64,000 nucleotides of DNA from JAIVGV01 sp036389335 (GTDB lineage Bacteria > Acidobacteriota > Blastocatellia > Pyrinomonadales > Pyrinomonadaceae), in assembly GCA_036389335.1 (NCBI GenBank), contig DASVQC010000008.1, forward strand, positions 61,331-125,330, written 5' to 3'. The notes beneath the pieces are model-generated. The model saw only the letters and a list, made by a program, of their open reading frames with translations. It had not been told where the DNA came from and searched no databases. This document shows, one piece after another, positions 42,298 through 51,363 of the stretch. The translations under genes were made by a program, and so were the position numbers. How positions within the stretch are numbered: the stretch's first letter is position 1; each line of letters starts with the position of its first letter.

Positions 42298-44283
42298 TCA
42301 GCCCACCTCTTCCAACTCGCAGCGCAAAATCTCGGCGACGCTCCAAGCCTGCGCGATGCACCCGCGGGGGCTGTGCGGCGCGTCGCCGTCGAAGATTTCG
42401 GAGATTTGGCCGAGCCCCGCCTCGCGCAGGTGCGCGCGGAAGTTTTGCAGCCAGCCGCGCGCCGCCGCCACGCTCTCCGCCGAGCGGTCGTTAACCTTCA
42501 GGTGGGCCGTGACGAACGGCCCCAGCAGCCACGCCCAGACCGTGCCCTGATGGTATGCGGTGTCGCGCGAGTAGGCGTCGCCCTCGTAGAGACCGCGGTA
42601 TTCGGGGTGGCGCGGCGAGAGCGAGCGCAGGCCGTAGGGCGTGAGCAACTCCTGCTCCACCCGGCGGACGACCGCGCGCGCCCGCTCGCCCGTCGTGATC
42701 GGGTGGGGCAGGCTGACGGCGAAGATTTGGTTCGGGCGCAGCGAGTCGTCCAACTCGCCCGCGTCGCCGACGCAGTCGTAGAGGCAGTCCTCGGCGTCGT
42801 TCCAGAAGAGGCCGTTGAAGCTGGCGCGCGCGGCGTCGGCCACGGCGCGGCAGCGGTTGCGCGTGGGCTCGTCGCCGACGCGGCGCGCGATCCCCTCGAC
42901 CGTGCGCAGCGCGTTGTACCAGAGCGCTTGAATCTCGACCGGCTTGCCCGTGCGCGGCGTGACGAGGTAGTCGCCGATCTTCACGTCCATCCAGGTGACC
43001 TGCGCGTCCAAGTCGCCCGCGCGCAGGAGGCCGTCCTCGGTCATGCGTATCTGGTAGTGCGTGCCGCGCTCGTGCCAGCGGACGATCTGAAGCAGCGGCT
43101 CGTACAACTGCTCGCGCACGAACTGTTCGTCCTGCGTGCGCCGCAGGTACTCGCCGGCGGCGTTGACGAACCAGAGCGTGGCGTCGGCGGTGTTGTACTC
43201 GGGGCGCTCGCCCGCGTCGGGGAAGCGGTTCGGGATGAGGCCCTGATCGAGGCTCGCGGCGAAGGCGAGGAGGATTTCGCGCGCCTCCCCGAAGCGGCGC
43301 GTGGCGAGGCACAGGCCCGCGAGCGAGATCATCGTGTCGCGGCCCCAGTCCGTGAACCAGTGGTAGCCCGCGATGACGGTCGAGAGGCTCGCGCCGCGGC
43401 GGACGACGAACTGATCGGCGGCGCGCGCGAGCGACCGTAAGTGTTCGGCGCGCGCCTCGTCGCCGTCTTCATCGTTAACGTGAAGCACGAGCCCGCGGCG
43501 GCGCGCCCTCTCGGCCTCTTCGAGCGACGCCGCGCTGCCCGCGTCGCGGCTCTCGGTCGAGGCGATGATGTCGCACGAGGAGCCGTCCGACACGTCGAAC
43601 GTGAGCAGGCACGGGTTGAAGAGGTCTTCGCGGCAGTCGAAGCCGCGCTCGCGCTCCTGCGCGTACTCGAAGTTCCTGTACCAGAGCCCTTCGACCGAGG
43701 CGGCACGCGCGTCGTGCGCGAGGAAGAGGCTGAGCGAGTCGTCGCGCTTGCCGAGGCGCAGCAGCCCGCTCGCGATCTCGGCGTCGAGGAAGATGTCGAG
43801 CGCCTCGCGCGCGAGCGAGTGGTAGTCGCGGAAGGCGACGAGCGGCCTGACTTCCAGCGTCGCGCGCGCGCCCGCGGGGGCGTCGAAGCGGTAGCGGACG
43901 ACGGTCGTGTTCTGGCCGTGCGGCATGAAGACTTTTTTTTCGATCCCGAAACCGCCCGCGCTGTAGTTGAAGACGGGGAACGGGTCGAGCCGGAAGCCGG
44001 TCTGCAACAAGTGTCCTTGGGGGCTGACCACGCCGGGCCCGTAGAGGTTCGTCGAAAGCTCGTGGCGCTCGCCGCCGACGACTAAGACTTCTTCGAGCTT
44101 CGAGAGGAGCACGACGCGGCGGGTCGGCGGCGGGTCGGCGGCGATGAGCAGGCCGTGGTAGCGGCGCGTGTTCTGCCCCGTGATGGTCGAAGATGAGAAG
44201 CCGCCCAGCCCGTTCGTCTCAAGCCACTCGCGCCGCGCAGCCGTGTCGAGCCGCGCGCATTCGTCCGCCCCGAAACTGATCAT
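42298..44283 (-). CDS. Glycogen debranching enzyme (archaeal/bacterial GDE type)
   Basis: A 661-residue amylo-alpha-1,6-glucosidase-type protein. The N-terminal half (1-~280) is the GDE-N beta domain, beginning with WLETNGLGGFSSSTITGQNTRRYHGLL split across residues 19-46. The C-terminal (alpha/alpha)6-barrel contains GYHWFTDWGRDTMISL, EYNTADATLWF, TWMDVK and RPNQIFAVSLP, which are the family signatures. It would trim branches from glycogen. The ATG at 44283 sits behind GGAGGAGG; an upstream start would add 20 unrelated residues. No other glycogen gene is in the window. Confidence 0.92.
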   Translation of the reverse strand: MISFGADECARLDTAARREWLETNGLGGFSSSTITGQNTRRYHGLLIAADPPPTRRVVLLSKLEEVLVVGGERHELSTNLYGPGVVSPQGHLLQTGFRLDPFPVFNYSAGGFGIEKKVFMPHGQNTTVVRYRFDAPAGARATLEVRPLVAFRDYHSLAREALDIFLDAEIASGLLRLGKRDDSLSLFLAHDARAASVEGLWYRNFEYAQERERGFDCREDLFNPCLLTFDVSDGSSCDIIASTESRDAGSAASLEEAERARRRGLVLHVNDEDGDEARAEHLRSLARAADQFVVRRGASLSTVIAGYHWFTDWGRDTMISLAGLCLATRRFGEAREILLAFAASLDQGLIPNRFPDAGERPEYNTADATLWFVNAAGEYLRRTQDEQFVREQLYEPLLQIVRWHERGTHYQIRMTEDGLLRAGDLDAQVTWMDVKIGDYLVTPRTGKPVEIQALWYNALRTVEGIARRVGDEPTRNRCRAVADAARASFNGLFWNDAEDCLYDCVGDAGELDDSLRPNQIFAVSLPHPITTGERARAVVRRVEQELLTPYGLRSLSPRHPEYRGLYEGDAYSRDTAYHQGTVWAWLLGPFVTAHLKVNDRSAESVAAARGWLQNFRAHLREAGLGQISEIFDGDAPHSPRGCIAQAWSVAEILRCELEEVG

Positions 44284-44402
44284 CCATCCTCCTCCGTCAC
44301 GTCCGCCGAAGTTTTGTACCACACTCCGCCGCCGCCCCCGCAAGAAATACTGGAGCGCCGCGTTCAGACGGTGGCTCGAAATAATCGGGGAGGTTTGAAG
44401 AG

Positions 44403-45305
44403 ATGCGAAAAACTTTGGCGACGGCGCTCGGCTGCCTTTTCGCCGCCGCGCTCGCCGCGGCGGCCTCCGCGGGCGGATCGAGGGCGGGGGCGGATTCGGT
44501 TACGGGCGACGAAGGGGGGCAGGAGCGCGGGTGGGAGCGGCGGGCGCAGCCCGTCCGCTACGAGCCGTTCGCGGTCGACGTCGTCGTCGGCGGGTCGCCG
44601 CTCGAACAGTTGTCGGGGCGCGGCAGGGTTTACGTCGAGGCCGTCGCCGGCTCGGAATACGCGCTGCGGATTCGCAACCCGCTGCCCGTGCGCGTCGCCG
44701 TCGCGCTCTCGGTCGACGGGCTGAACACCATCGACGCCAAGCGCACGACCGCGCGCGACGCGAGCAAGTGGGTCGTCGAGCCCTACGGCACGATCACCGT
44801 CACCGGCTGGCAGATGAGCAGCACGCGCGCGCGCAGCTTCTACTTCACCTCGGAGCGCGACTCCTACGCTAACAAGCTCGGTCGCGCGGCGGACGTGGGC
44901 GTCATCACGGCGGTCTTCTTCCGCGAGCGCGCGGGCTACTCCGAAGTCGTGCCGCCGCCGCGACCGCTCGAATCCCGCCGCGGGGCCGAAGAGGGCGAGC
45001 TGAAGTCCGCGCCCGAGCCTTCGCAGTCGGCGGGCACAGCCAGGAATCGCGCCGCCGCGCCCGCGCGCGACGACGACTACGCGGCGACCGGGATCGGTCG
45101 CTCGGTCGGCAACGACGTGCGCTGGGTGAGCCTCGACCTCGAACGAGACCCCGCGGCGGAGGTCACGCTCCGCTACGAGTACCGCCCCGCGCTCGTGCGG
45201 CTCGGCGTCCTGCCGCGCGGATACGAGCAGCCCGACCCGCTGCGCCGCCGCGAGCGCGCGCGCGGCTTCGCAGACCCGCGCTTCTGCCCCGACCCGAAAC
45301 AGTGA
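44403..45305 (+). CDS. Secreted protein of unknown function
   Basis: A 300-residue exported protein (signal peptide 1-24). Residues ~50-180 form a compact predicted beta-sandwich: SGRGRVYVEAVAGSEYALRI, NPLPVRVAVALSVDGLNTID, VVEPYGTITVTGWQMSS, RSFYFTSERDSYANKLG and GVITAVFFRE. A Pro/Ala/Arg-rich linker follows, then a C-terminal strand pair (LRYEYRPALVRLGVLP). I know similar domains only as uncharacterised secreted proteins. It is divergent from the debranching enzyme and upstream of another unknown gene. Confidence 0.8.
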   Translation: MRKTLATALGCLFAAALAAAASAGGSRAGADSVTGDEGGQERGWERRAQPVRYEPFAVDVVVGGSPLEQLSGRGRVYVEAVAGSEYALRIRNPLPVRVAVALSVDGLNTIDAKRTTARDASKWVVEPYGTITVTGWQMSSTRARSFYFTSERDSYANKLGRAADVGVITAVFFRERAGYSEVVPPPRPLESRRGAEEGELKSAPEPSQSAGTARNRAAAPARDDDYAATGIGRSVGNDVRWVSLDLERDPAAEVTLRYEYRPALVRLGVLPRGYEQPDPLRRRERARGFADPRFCPDPKQ

Positions 45306-45395
45306 TCGCGATGATGGCGGGGGCCGCGTCGCGGAACGAATGTGCGAGCGCGGTGTCTAACCCGGTGAAGGAAACCTGTGCCGGGGGGTGACGCG

Positions 45396-45983
45396 ATGGC
45401 ACGCTTCACGAACGCGCTCGACCGCGTGCGGATCGCCGCGCCGTGCGAGGCCGACTGGGATGAGATGCAGGGCGGCGAGCGGGTGCGCTTCTGCCAGCGT
45501 TGTAGTTTGAACGTTTATAACCTCTCCTCGATGACGCGGCGCGAAGCCGAACGACTCGTCACGCGCACGGAAGGGGCGCGCCTGTGCGTCCGCTTCTACC
45601 GGCGAAGGGACGGGACGATGCTGACGCGGAGTTGCCCCGTCGGGTCGCGCGCCCTCAAGCGTCGCGCCTCGCGGGTTACGAGCGCGACGTTCGCGGCAAT
45701 CGCCAGCTTTCTCGCCGGCGTCGGGATCGCGCCGACGAAAAGGGAGAGTCCCGTTGCCGTGCCGCCGCAGGCGGTGATTGTCGCGCCGCCCGTCGCTAGC
45801 GCGGTGGATGATGAGATGGTGGGGGAGACGGGCTACGTGATGCGCGGGCCGCCCGACTCAGCGTTCGTCCCGGCGGGAATACTCGCGGGCGGACTCTTCA
45901 TCGTCGGCTACCCGCTGATGAAACTGCGCGCCCGCAGGGAAGCGAAGCGACGCGAAGAGCTTCACATCTGGCGCGAGTCTTAA
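45396..45983 (+). CDS. Conserved protein with N-terminal Cys-rich domain and membrane helices
   Basis: A 195-residue protein. Residues 1-75 are a small Cys-rich domain found at the start of many Acidobacteria and Bacteroidetes proteins: APCEADWDEMQGGERVRFC, QRCSLNVYNLSSMT, EAERLV and RLCVRFYRRRDG. A hydrophobic helix lies near 92-112 and another near 148-168 (GILAGGLFIVGYPLMKL), followed by a basic tail. The ATG at 45396 follows GGGGGTG; a GTG at 45378 is possible. The Cys spacing suggests metal or redox function, unproven. Confidence 0.75.
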   Translation: MARFTNALDRVRIAAPCEADWDEMQGGERVRFCQRCSLNVYNLSSMTRREAERLVTRTEGARLCVRFYRRRDGTMLTRSCPVGSRALKRRASRVTSATFAAIASFLAGVGIAPTKRESPVAVPPQAVIVAPPVASAVDDEMVGETGYVMRGPPDSAFVPAGILAGGLFIVGYPLMKLRARREAKRREELHIWRES

Positions 45984-46021
45984 CTACTCGCAGCGCCCAA
46001 TTAAACTTAGCGGGCGACATC

Positions 46022-46068
46022 ACGTAGGGGACAGGGCTCGTCCCTAAACATCCGGCCCCTACGGGACT
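46022..46068. repeat. Short intergenic inverted repeat, CGTAGGGG type
   Basis: CGTAGGGG (46023-46030) and CCCCTACG (46056-46063) are exact complements, with an inner AGGG/CCCT pair. It separates convergent genes, and the word CGTAGGG also opens the element at 2105. Confidence 0.65.
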
Positions 46069-46078
46069 TCCCGAATCG

Positions 46079-47575
46079 TTATCGCCGCCGCCGCAAGTCG
46101 GAAGTGTAGAGCTGCTGGTAGGCGCGGTAGTTCGCCATCACCTTCATCGCGTAGTCCTTCGACTCGGCGAAGCCGATCTCGGCGGCGAAGACCCCGTTGT
46201 CCTTGTGTACGGCGCGGCGCACCCAGCGCTCGACGTTGTCCTCGCCGCCGTTGTAGGAGGCCGCGACCGCCTCGGGCAGATCGGGGAACATCCGGAAGAG
46301 CTGCGAGAGGTATTCGACGCCGACGGGGATGTTCACCTCCGGTCGGTAGAGATCGTCTTCGGTCACGCGCTCGATGCCCGCGCCCCGCATGTACTTGTTC
46401 GCCACGTCGATGGTGAGCTGCAACAGCCCGCGCGCGCCCGCGAGCGAGCGCGCCCGCGCGTTGTAGCCGCTCTCCTGCCGCATGATCGAGAGGACGAAGC
46501 GCGGGTCAACGTCTTTCCCTTTCACCGCGCGCAGCAGCACTTCGCGGTTGGGCGCGGGGAAGTTTACCGCCGCCGCTTCCGTCTCCCGCTTGGTCGCCGC
46601 CTCCCTCGCCGCCGCGGCCCTCTTAGAGTCGCCGCCCATCCTGCGCAAGTGCTCGGTCGCCTGCCAGCCGTAGTAGGACGAAGCGCGATCCGTGATCGAC
46701 TGGTAGGCGGCGGCGGCCTGCGCCTTCCGCCCGTCGCGCTCAAGCGCGTAGGCCCTGAGGTAAGAGACTTCGGGCTGATTCGTCTGCACGTCCTTCGTGA
46801 ACGCCGCGCCGCGCAGGGCGTCAGCCGCGGCGACAGCCGCCTGCCACTCGCCCGCGGCGACTTCGAGCCGGAGCAGGGCGAAGGTCGCGTTCGCGTCCGA
46901 AGGCTTGCCGCGGTACCGCTCGCGCGTCGAGGCGATCCACTGGCGCGCGAGATCGTTGCGGCCCGCCTCGCGGTAACTGTCGATGGCGTTCAGGAGTGCG
47001 TTCTCGATCCGCTCGCCCTGCGGGTAGAGCGTGGCGTATTCGATGTAGCGCGCGGCGGCGTCCGCGGGCCTGCCGAGGCGGAGGATCGTGGCCGCGGTGT
47101 AGTAGAAGCCCTCGCGCCCCTCCTTCTGCTGCGCGAAGTCGCGCCCCAAACGCTCGAAGAAGGGGAGCGCCTCGCTGTAGCGGCGCTCGACGTAATAGGA
47201 GCGACCGATGCCGAAGAGCGAGGCGGGCACGTTCGCGTCCCGCGGGTACTGCGCGACCAGAGCCGTCCAGTGTTCGCGCGCTTCGGCGAAGGCGCGGTTG
47301 GCGAGGTAGACGGCGGCGCGGCGCATGTGCTCGGGCGGCGGCAGCGTCGAGAGGCCGCCGTCCGCGCCGCGGTTCTGGCGGTCGAGGCGGCGCGCGTTCG
47401 AGAGCGCGTCGTCGCCGCTCTGATCGGCGTCCGGGAGCGACTCGAAGAAGACCGCGGAGGCGGGCGCGGTCGCCGCCGGGGAGTTCGCTTCGGGGCCCGC
47501 GGCGCGGTAGCACGCGGGCAGCAGCGTCAGCGCGTAGAGCGCGTAGCCGAGCATCGTGGCTGAAGGGACAAACAT
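46079..47575 (-). CDS. Lytic transglycosylase (Slt-type)
   Basis: A 498-residue peptidoglycan lyase, probably a lipoprotein (signal with LLPACYRA near residue 22). An alpha-superhelical region of TPR-like repeats (about 80-320) precedes the SLT catalytic domain (about 340-480). The catalytic Glu368 is in IMRQESGYNARARS, followed by GARGLLQLT and AVAASYNGGEDNVERW, the family's second and third motifs. The ATG at 47575 is preferred over a TTG six codons upstream. It would release 1,6-anhydro-muropeptides during wall turnover. The metallothionein gene upstream has its own terminator, so transcription here is probably separate. Confidence 0.92.
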   Translation of the reverse strand: MFVPSATMLGYALYALTLLPACYRAAGPEANSPAATAPASAVFFESLPDADQSGDDALSNARRLDRQNRGADGGLSTLPPPEHMRRAAVYLANRAFAEAREHWTALVAQYPRDANVPASLFGIGRSYYVERRYSEALPFFERLGRDFAQQKEGREGFYYTAATILRLGRPADAAARYIEYATLYPQGERIENALLNAIDSYREAGRNDLARQWIASTRERYRGKPSDANATFALLRLEVAAGEWQAAVAAADALRGAAFTKDVQTNQPEVSYLRAYALERDGRKAQAAAAYQSITDRASSYYGWQATEHLRRMGGDSKRAAAAREAATKRETEAAAVNFPAPNREVLLRAVKGKDVDPRFVLSIMRQESGYNARARSLAGARGLLQLTIDVANKYMRGAGIERVTEDDLYRPEVNIPVGVEYLSQLFRMFPDLPEAVAASYNGGEDNVERWVRRAVHKDNGVFAAEIGFAESKDYAMKVMANYRAYQQLYTSDLRRRR

Positions 47576-47669
47576 CTTTCTTCGCGTTCTCAAGGTGGCG
47601 GAAAATGGTCTGCGTCGCGGCGCGCGGGCCGGAGTCCGGCGGCGCGGCGCGCGCCCTCAACGCCGGGTT

Positions 47670-47727
47670 AAAAAAGCGAACCGGCTGAAGACGCACGCTC
47701 CTGTCGGGGGGAGCCGCTTCAGCCGGT
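47670..47727 (-). terminator. Rho-independent terminator of the metallothionein gene
   Basis: On the minus strand, ACCGGCTGAAG (47727-47717) pairs exactly with CTTCAGCCGGT (47690-47680), with further inner pairing. It is followed after four bases by six U residues (47675-47670). This is the most classical intrinsic terminator in the window. Confidence 0.8.
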
Positions 47728-47748
47728 CTGTCGGAAATTTAGATGCGC

Positions 47749-47892
47749 TCACATGCAGTCTGGGCAGCCGCAGTCGCAGATCGTTTCGGGACGATCGCCC
47801 GCCCCTTGGCAGTAGGCGCTGCAGTAGTCGCTGCCTTCGTCAGCCGGGCAGAGGCAGCCGGGGTGCTTGCAGTTCTTCTTCTCGTCAGCCAT
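47749..47892 (-). CDS. Metallothionein-like Cys-rich small protein
   Basis: A 47-residue protein with nine cysteines (8, 13, 15, 24, 28, 39, 41, 43, 46) and His10, arranged as CKHPGCLCP...YCSAYCQG...CDCGCPDC. The C-x-C pairs, the YCS-x2-C centre and C-terminal CxCxC match short bacterial metallothionein-family proteins, which bind Zn, Cd or Cu. The ATG at 47892 has AGGAG six bases upstream. It lies downstream of the OsmC gene on the same strand and has its own terminator, so it may be stress-induced with OsmC. No other gene overlaps it. Confidence 0.8.
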   Translation of the reverse strand: MADEKKNCKHPGCLCPADEGSDYCSAYCQGAGDRPETICDCGCPDCM

Positions 47893-48011
47893 TTCCATCT
47901 CCTAGAGGGGTGAATTGACGCTTACGTCAGGCGGCCATTCTAGCAGCAAGTGGGCGCGCGGGCGCAAGCTTTCTGTGGCGGCCAACGCCCTGCGGCCCGC
48001 CGCGCCCCGGC

Positions 48012-48446
48012 TCACCCGGCGGATTCGTCCTCGACGATCTCGTAGCTCGTGACGATCTCGGCGGCGGGGCGCAGCGTCGCCGCGACGCTGCAATACTTCG
48101 TGTCCGACAGCTCGACCGCCTGCGCGACGGCGCGCTCCGAGAGGCCGCGGCCCCGCAGGACGTGCCTCACCTCGATGCGCGTGTACGAGCGCGGGTGCTC
48201 CGCGCGCCGCGCGCCGCGCACCTCTACGTGATAGCCCGTCACGCGCTCGCGCTTCTTGCGCAGGATCGAGATGACGTCGACGCCCGTGCAGGAGCCGACG
48301 GCGAGCAGCAGCAACTCCATCGGCGTCGCCGCGCGCGAGCGCGCCGGCTCGGTCTCGACCACCTGCGCGTGGCCGCTCGCCGAGACGGCGACGAAGAGAT
48401 CGTCGCCCGCGAATGTTACGACGGCTTTGGCGTCCCCTGTTTCCAC
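48012..48446 (-). CDS. OsmC-family protein
   Basis: A 144-residue OsmC/Ohr-fold protein. The two redox cysteines are Cys53 in LLLAVGSCTGVDVISILRKK and Cys119 in SDTKYCSVAATL, the usual spacing for thiol peroxidases that reduce organic hydroperoxides. The closest style is the YhfA-like subgroup (PMELLLLAVGSC). The start is a GTG at 48446. A metallothionein-like gene lies 119 bp downstream on the same strand. Confidence 0.9.
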   Translation of the reverse strand: METGDAKAVVTFAGDDLFVAVSASGHAQVVETEPARSRAATPMELLLLAVGSCTGVDVISILRKKRERVTGYHVEVRGARRAEHPRSYTRIEVRHVLRGRGLSERAVAQAVELSDTKYCSVAATLRPAAEIVTSYEIVEDESAG

Positions 48447-48967
48447 CCCGATTCACCCCCCGTCAGAATTTTCGACAGCATAGCACGAGCCGCGGTCGCA
48501 GGGTCGCCCGCCCGCGCGCACGCGAATTGCAGTGGTAAGGGCCGGGGAAGTACGAATCATTCAGTTCGTAGGACTTAGCGGCAGCCCGCGCACGTTCGGT
48601 GAACCCGCACGATACGCGGAACGGTACGCCGTGGACGATCTTTGTACATTGAAGACGGCGGGGAAAAGAGCCCCGAGGCGGCCAGTCGGGAATCTCGGCA
48701 ACCCGGGCCGCGCGCGGGCGAATCAGATTTGACAGGGTCGCGCCGAAACCTTCGTGTCGGCAACTCCCCGGCGCGCGGGCGCGACACGCGCAATGTTTCA
48801 AACGCCGCGCTTGATCATTCAGCGCGGCGCGAGTCTCCCGCTCTCCCTTGCCCCGACTGAAACTCCCCCCGTCAATGTGAAGCGCAGGCCGACTCCCCGC
48901 GGGGGCGGTCGGCGCGAGGGCTTCGGCCCAAACATCATTCGGATTTCAAGACCGGAGGGAAGAGTAG
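48447..48967. other. Gene-free stretch upstream of the secreted glycine-zipper gene
   Basis: No convincing gene. It has a small hairpin CGGGG-AAAAGAG-CCCCG (48659-48675), GC-rich imperfect inverted repeats between about 48690 and 48790, and GGAGGGAAG just before the ATG at 48968. A perfect TTGACA (48729-48734) has no -10 at the right distance. A long 5' leader is possible. Confidence 0.5.
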
Positions 48968-50557
48968 ATGAACAACGCAAGACGGATCATTTCGGTGACA
49001 CTCCTTTTGGCGTTCGTCAGCGCGGGGCTGACCACGCAGGCGCAGCGCGCGCGCGTCAACCGCTATCAGGTCACGCAGATCATCAGCCGCGTGGAGAGCG
49101 GCACGGCACGCTTCCGCACCGACCTCGACGACGCGATCAGGAACAGCCGCATCGACAACACGCGGCGCGAGGACAACATCAACCTTTACATGAGCGACTT
49201 CGTCAACGCGACGGCGGAGCTGCGCTCGCGCAACGATCAGCGGCGCGCCACCGCCGCCGACGTGCAGCTCGTGCTCGACCGCGCGGCGCTCGTCGATAGC
49301 TTCCTGCGCCGCAACCAGCTCGAAGGCAACGTCAACGGCGACTGGGCGACAGTGCGCGCCGATCTGAACCAGTTGGCGAGCGCCTACGGCATCACCTGGA
49401 ACCCCGCCGCCGCCCGCGGCGGCTACGGCAACAACCGCAACAACGGCGGCTACGGCAACAGCCCCCTGCCGAACGCGGGCACGGCCTACGGCGTCGACCG
49501 CCAGTTGACCGGCACCTACCGCCTCGACGTTTCGCGCAGCGACGACCCGCGCACCGCCGCGCGCAACGCGATGGGCTCCACGTCGCGCTACGGCAGGCAG
49601 AGCACGCAGGACGACGCGCTGCTCAGGCGGCTCGAAGCGCCCGACACGCTCGCCATCGAGCGGCGCGGCACGGAGGTGACCATCGCCTCGACCCGCGCCC
49701 CGCAGATCACGCTCACGGCTGACGGGCGCGAGCGCGTCGAGCAACTGCCGAGTGGCCGCACCGTGCGCGCCAAGGCGAGCCTCTACGGCGATCAGCTCAT
49801 CGTCAGCACGACGGGCGACCGCGACACCGACTTCACCGTCACCTTCGACCCCGTCGAGAACGGCCAGCGGCTCGAAGTCACGCGCCGCATCTCCGACATC
49901 AACCTGCGCGCGCCCGTCACCGTCCGCAGCGTCTACGAGCGCACGTCCGACGTGGCGCAGTTCGACGTTTACCGCGGCGGCGGCTACGCCGCCGGGGCGA
50001 CGACCACCGCGACGAGCGGCGAGTTCATCGTGCCCGACGGCGTCTCGATGACCGCCACGCTCGATCAGGATTTGAGCACGCGCGCCACGCGGGAGGGCGA
50101 GCAGTTCACGATGACCGTGACGCAGCCTTCGGAGTACGCGGGCGCGTCGCTACAGGGTCACATCTCGGGCGTCACGCGCTCGGGCCGCGTGACGGGCCGC
50201 TCGGAGATGTCCTTTAACTTCGACCGCATCGTCATGCGCGACGGTCGCAGCTACAGCTTCTCCGGCTTCGTCGAGGGCGTCCGCTCCACCAACGGCGAGA
50301 GCGTGAGGGTCGATAACGAGGGCGGCGTGCGCGACAACAGCCAGACGAACCGCACCGTGCAGCGCACGGCCATCGGCACGGCGGTCGGCGCGATCATCGG
50401 GGCCATCGCGGGCGGCGGCTCGGGCGCGGCCATCGGCGCGGTCGTCGGCGCGGGCGCGGGCGCGGGCTCGGTCTACGTGCAGGGCCGGGACGATCTCGAA
50501 CTGCTGCGCGGCAGCGAGGTGACGCTGCGTTCGAGCAGCCCGCAGCGTCGCCAGTAG
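48968..50557 (+). CDS. Secreted protein with C-terminal glycine zipper
   Basis: A 529-residue exported protein (signal peptide 1-26, ending TTQAQR). Residues ~30-145 are helical and charged, then a Gly/Asn/Tyr-rich linker (GGYGNNRNNGGYGNS), a beta-rich middle (about 175-330) and a second beta-rich domain (about 345-440). Near the C-terminus is a glycine-zipper membrane-like segment (AVGAIIGAIAGGGSGAAIGA and following, about 468-505). Such zippers occur in outer-membrane and surface proteins. I do not know a function. GGAGGGAAG precedes the ATG. Confidence 0.75.
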   Translation: MNNARRIISVTLLLAFVSAGLTTQAQRARVNRYQVTQIISRVESGTARFRTDLDDAIRNSRIDNTRREDNINLYMSDFVNATAELRSRNDQRRATAADVQLVLDRAALVDSFLRRNQLEGNVNGDWATVRADLNQLASAYGITWNPAAARGGYGNNRNNGGYGNSPLPNAGTAYGVDRQLTGTYRLDVSRSDDPRTAARNAMGSTSRYGRQSTQDDALLRRLEAPDTLAIERRGTEVTIASTRAPQITLTADGRERVEQLPSGRTVRAKASLYGDQLIVSTTGDRDTDFTVTFDPVENGQRLEVTRRISDINLRAPVTVRSVYERTSDVAQFDVYRGGGYAAGATTTATSGEFIVPDGVSMTATLDQDLSTRATREGEQFTMTVTQPSEYAGASLQGHISGVTRSGRVTGRSEMSFNFDRIVMRDGRSYSFSGFVEGVRSTNGESVRVDNEGGVRDNSQTNRTVQRTAIGTAVGAIIGAIAGGGSGAAIGAVVGAGAGAGSVYVQGRDDLELLRGSEVTLRSSSPQRRQ

Positions 50558-50930
50558 TCAACACAGCCAAGCCGCACGCGGGCGGCACGATAAGGCACTC
50601 GCCGCGGAGTTGACGCGGAGGGGGCGCAGAGGAGAAATAGTTTTCCTCTGCGCCCCCTCCGCGTCGACCCCCGCGCCCCCGCGGTGAATCTTCCTTACGC
50701 CCCCCGCGTAAGCTCGAACTGCGCGCGGGCGGTTAAGCCATACTCACTCCGAGCCGGGGTAACGTTTCGGCACGTGATCGCGTATTATCTCTCACGCGGG
50801 GCGTGCGTTTCCCGACGAAGAAGGGCGTCCAGCCCGCTCCCGCGCAAGGTCTACGACACTCCCTCAGTTTACAGAAGGGATGAACGCGACGCGCCCGCTC
50901 GCCCGACTTGCCGCGCGCAGGGAGAACCTC
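50558..50930. other. Gene-free stretch with a hairpin and the regulator promoter region
   Basis: Apart from the hairpin element at 50601-50688, this holds the AT-richer patch around 50770-50800 (GTATTATCTCTC) that may include a promoter for the response regulator. No gene is supported. Confidence 0.45.
50601..50688. repeat. Intergenic hairpin with 21-bp perfect arms
   Basis: Arms 50612-50632 and 50645-50665 (GACGCGGAGGGGGCGCAGAGG and its complement, 21 bp) are exact, with a 12-base AT-rich loop. Outer words GCCGCGGAG and CCGCGGTGA extend the stem. It shares words with elements at 16732, 18801 and 51364. Confidence 0.85.
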
Positions 50931-51323
50931 ATGGCAGCGATCCTCATCGTCGACGACGACGAAACCATCCGCGACACACTCTACGAACTTTTCTCGGAAG
51001 GCCATCTCTGCCACACGGCGGAGACGGCGGAGCAGGCCCTCGTCTGGCTCGCCGAAGACGCCTACGACGTGGTGCTCACCGACATCTCGATGCCCGGCAT
51101 GAGCGGCGTCGAGCTTTTGGGCCACGTCCGGCAGCAGCAGCCGCACACGCCCGTCATCATCATCTCCGGCATCGGCGACGAGGAGCACGCCAAGGGGATG
51201 CTCAAGCTCGGGGCCTACGCCTACCTGCTCAAGCCCTTCCGCATCGAGGAGGTCGAGGAGCGGGTTGACGGAGCGATCAGGCAGCGGCGGCTGTGGCTGG
51301 AAGATCGCAACCAGCCTTCATGA
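50931..51323 (+). CDS. Single-domain response regulator (CheY-like)
   Basis: A 130-residue receiver domain with no output domain. The acidic pocket is Asp8-Asp9-Asp10 (LIVDDDETIRD), the phosphoacceptor Asp51 (VVLTDISMPGMSG), the switch Thr/Ser region IIISGIGD and Lys101 (LLKPFRI). The ATG at 50931 follows AGGGAGAACCTC. It faces the hybrid histidine kinase across a hairpin, which suggests but does not prove that they work together. Confidence 0.9.
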   Translation: MAAILIVDDDETIRDTLYELFSEGHLCHTAETAEQALVWLAEDAYDVVLTDISMPGMSGVELLGHVRQQQPHTPVIIISGIGDEEHAKGMLKLGAYAYLLKPFRIEEVEERVDGAIRQRRLWLEDRNQPS

Positions 51324-51363
51324 CGATGGCGGTTTAGCTCGATCTTGCGGCGCGGGGCGGGCG

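Noticed and set aside
48729..48734. Consensus TTGACA upstream of the glycine-zipper gene
   Set aside because: No -10-like hexamer lies 16-18 bases downstream (the sequence there is TCGTGT), so it was not called as a promoter.
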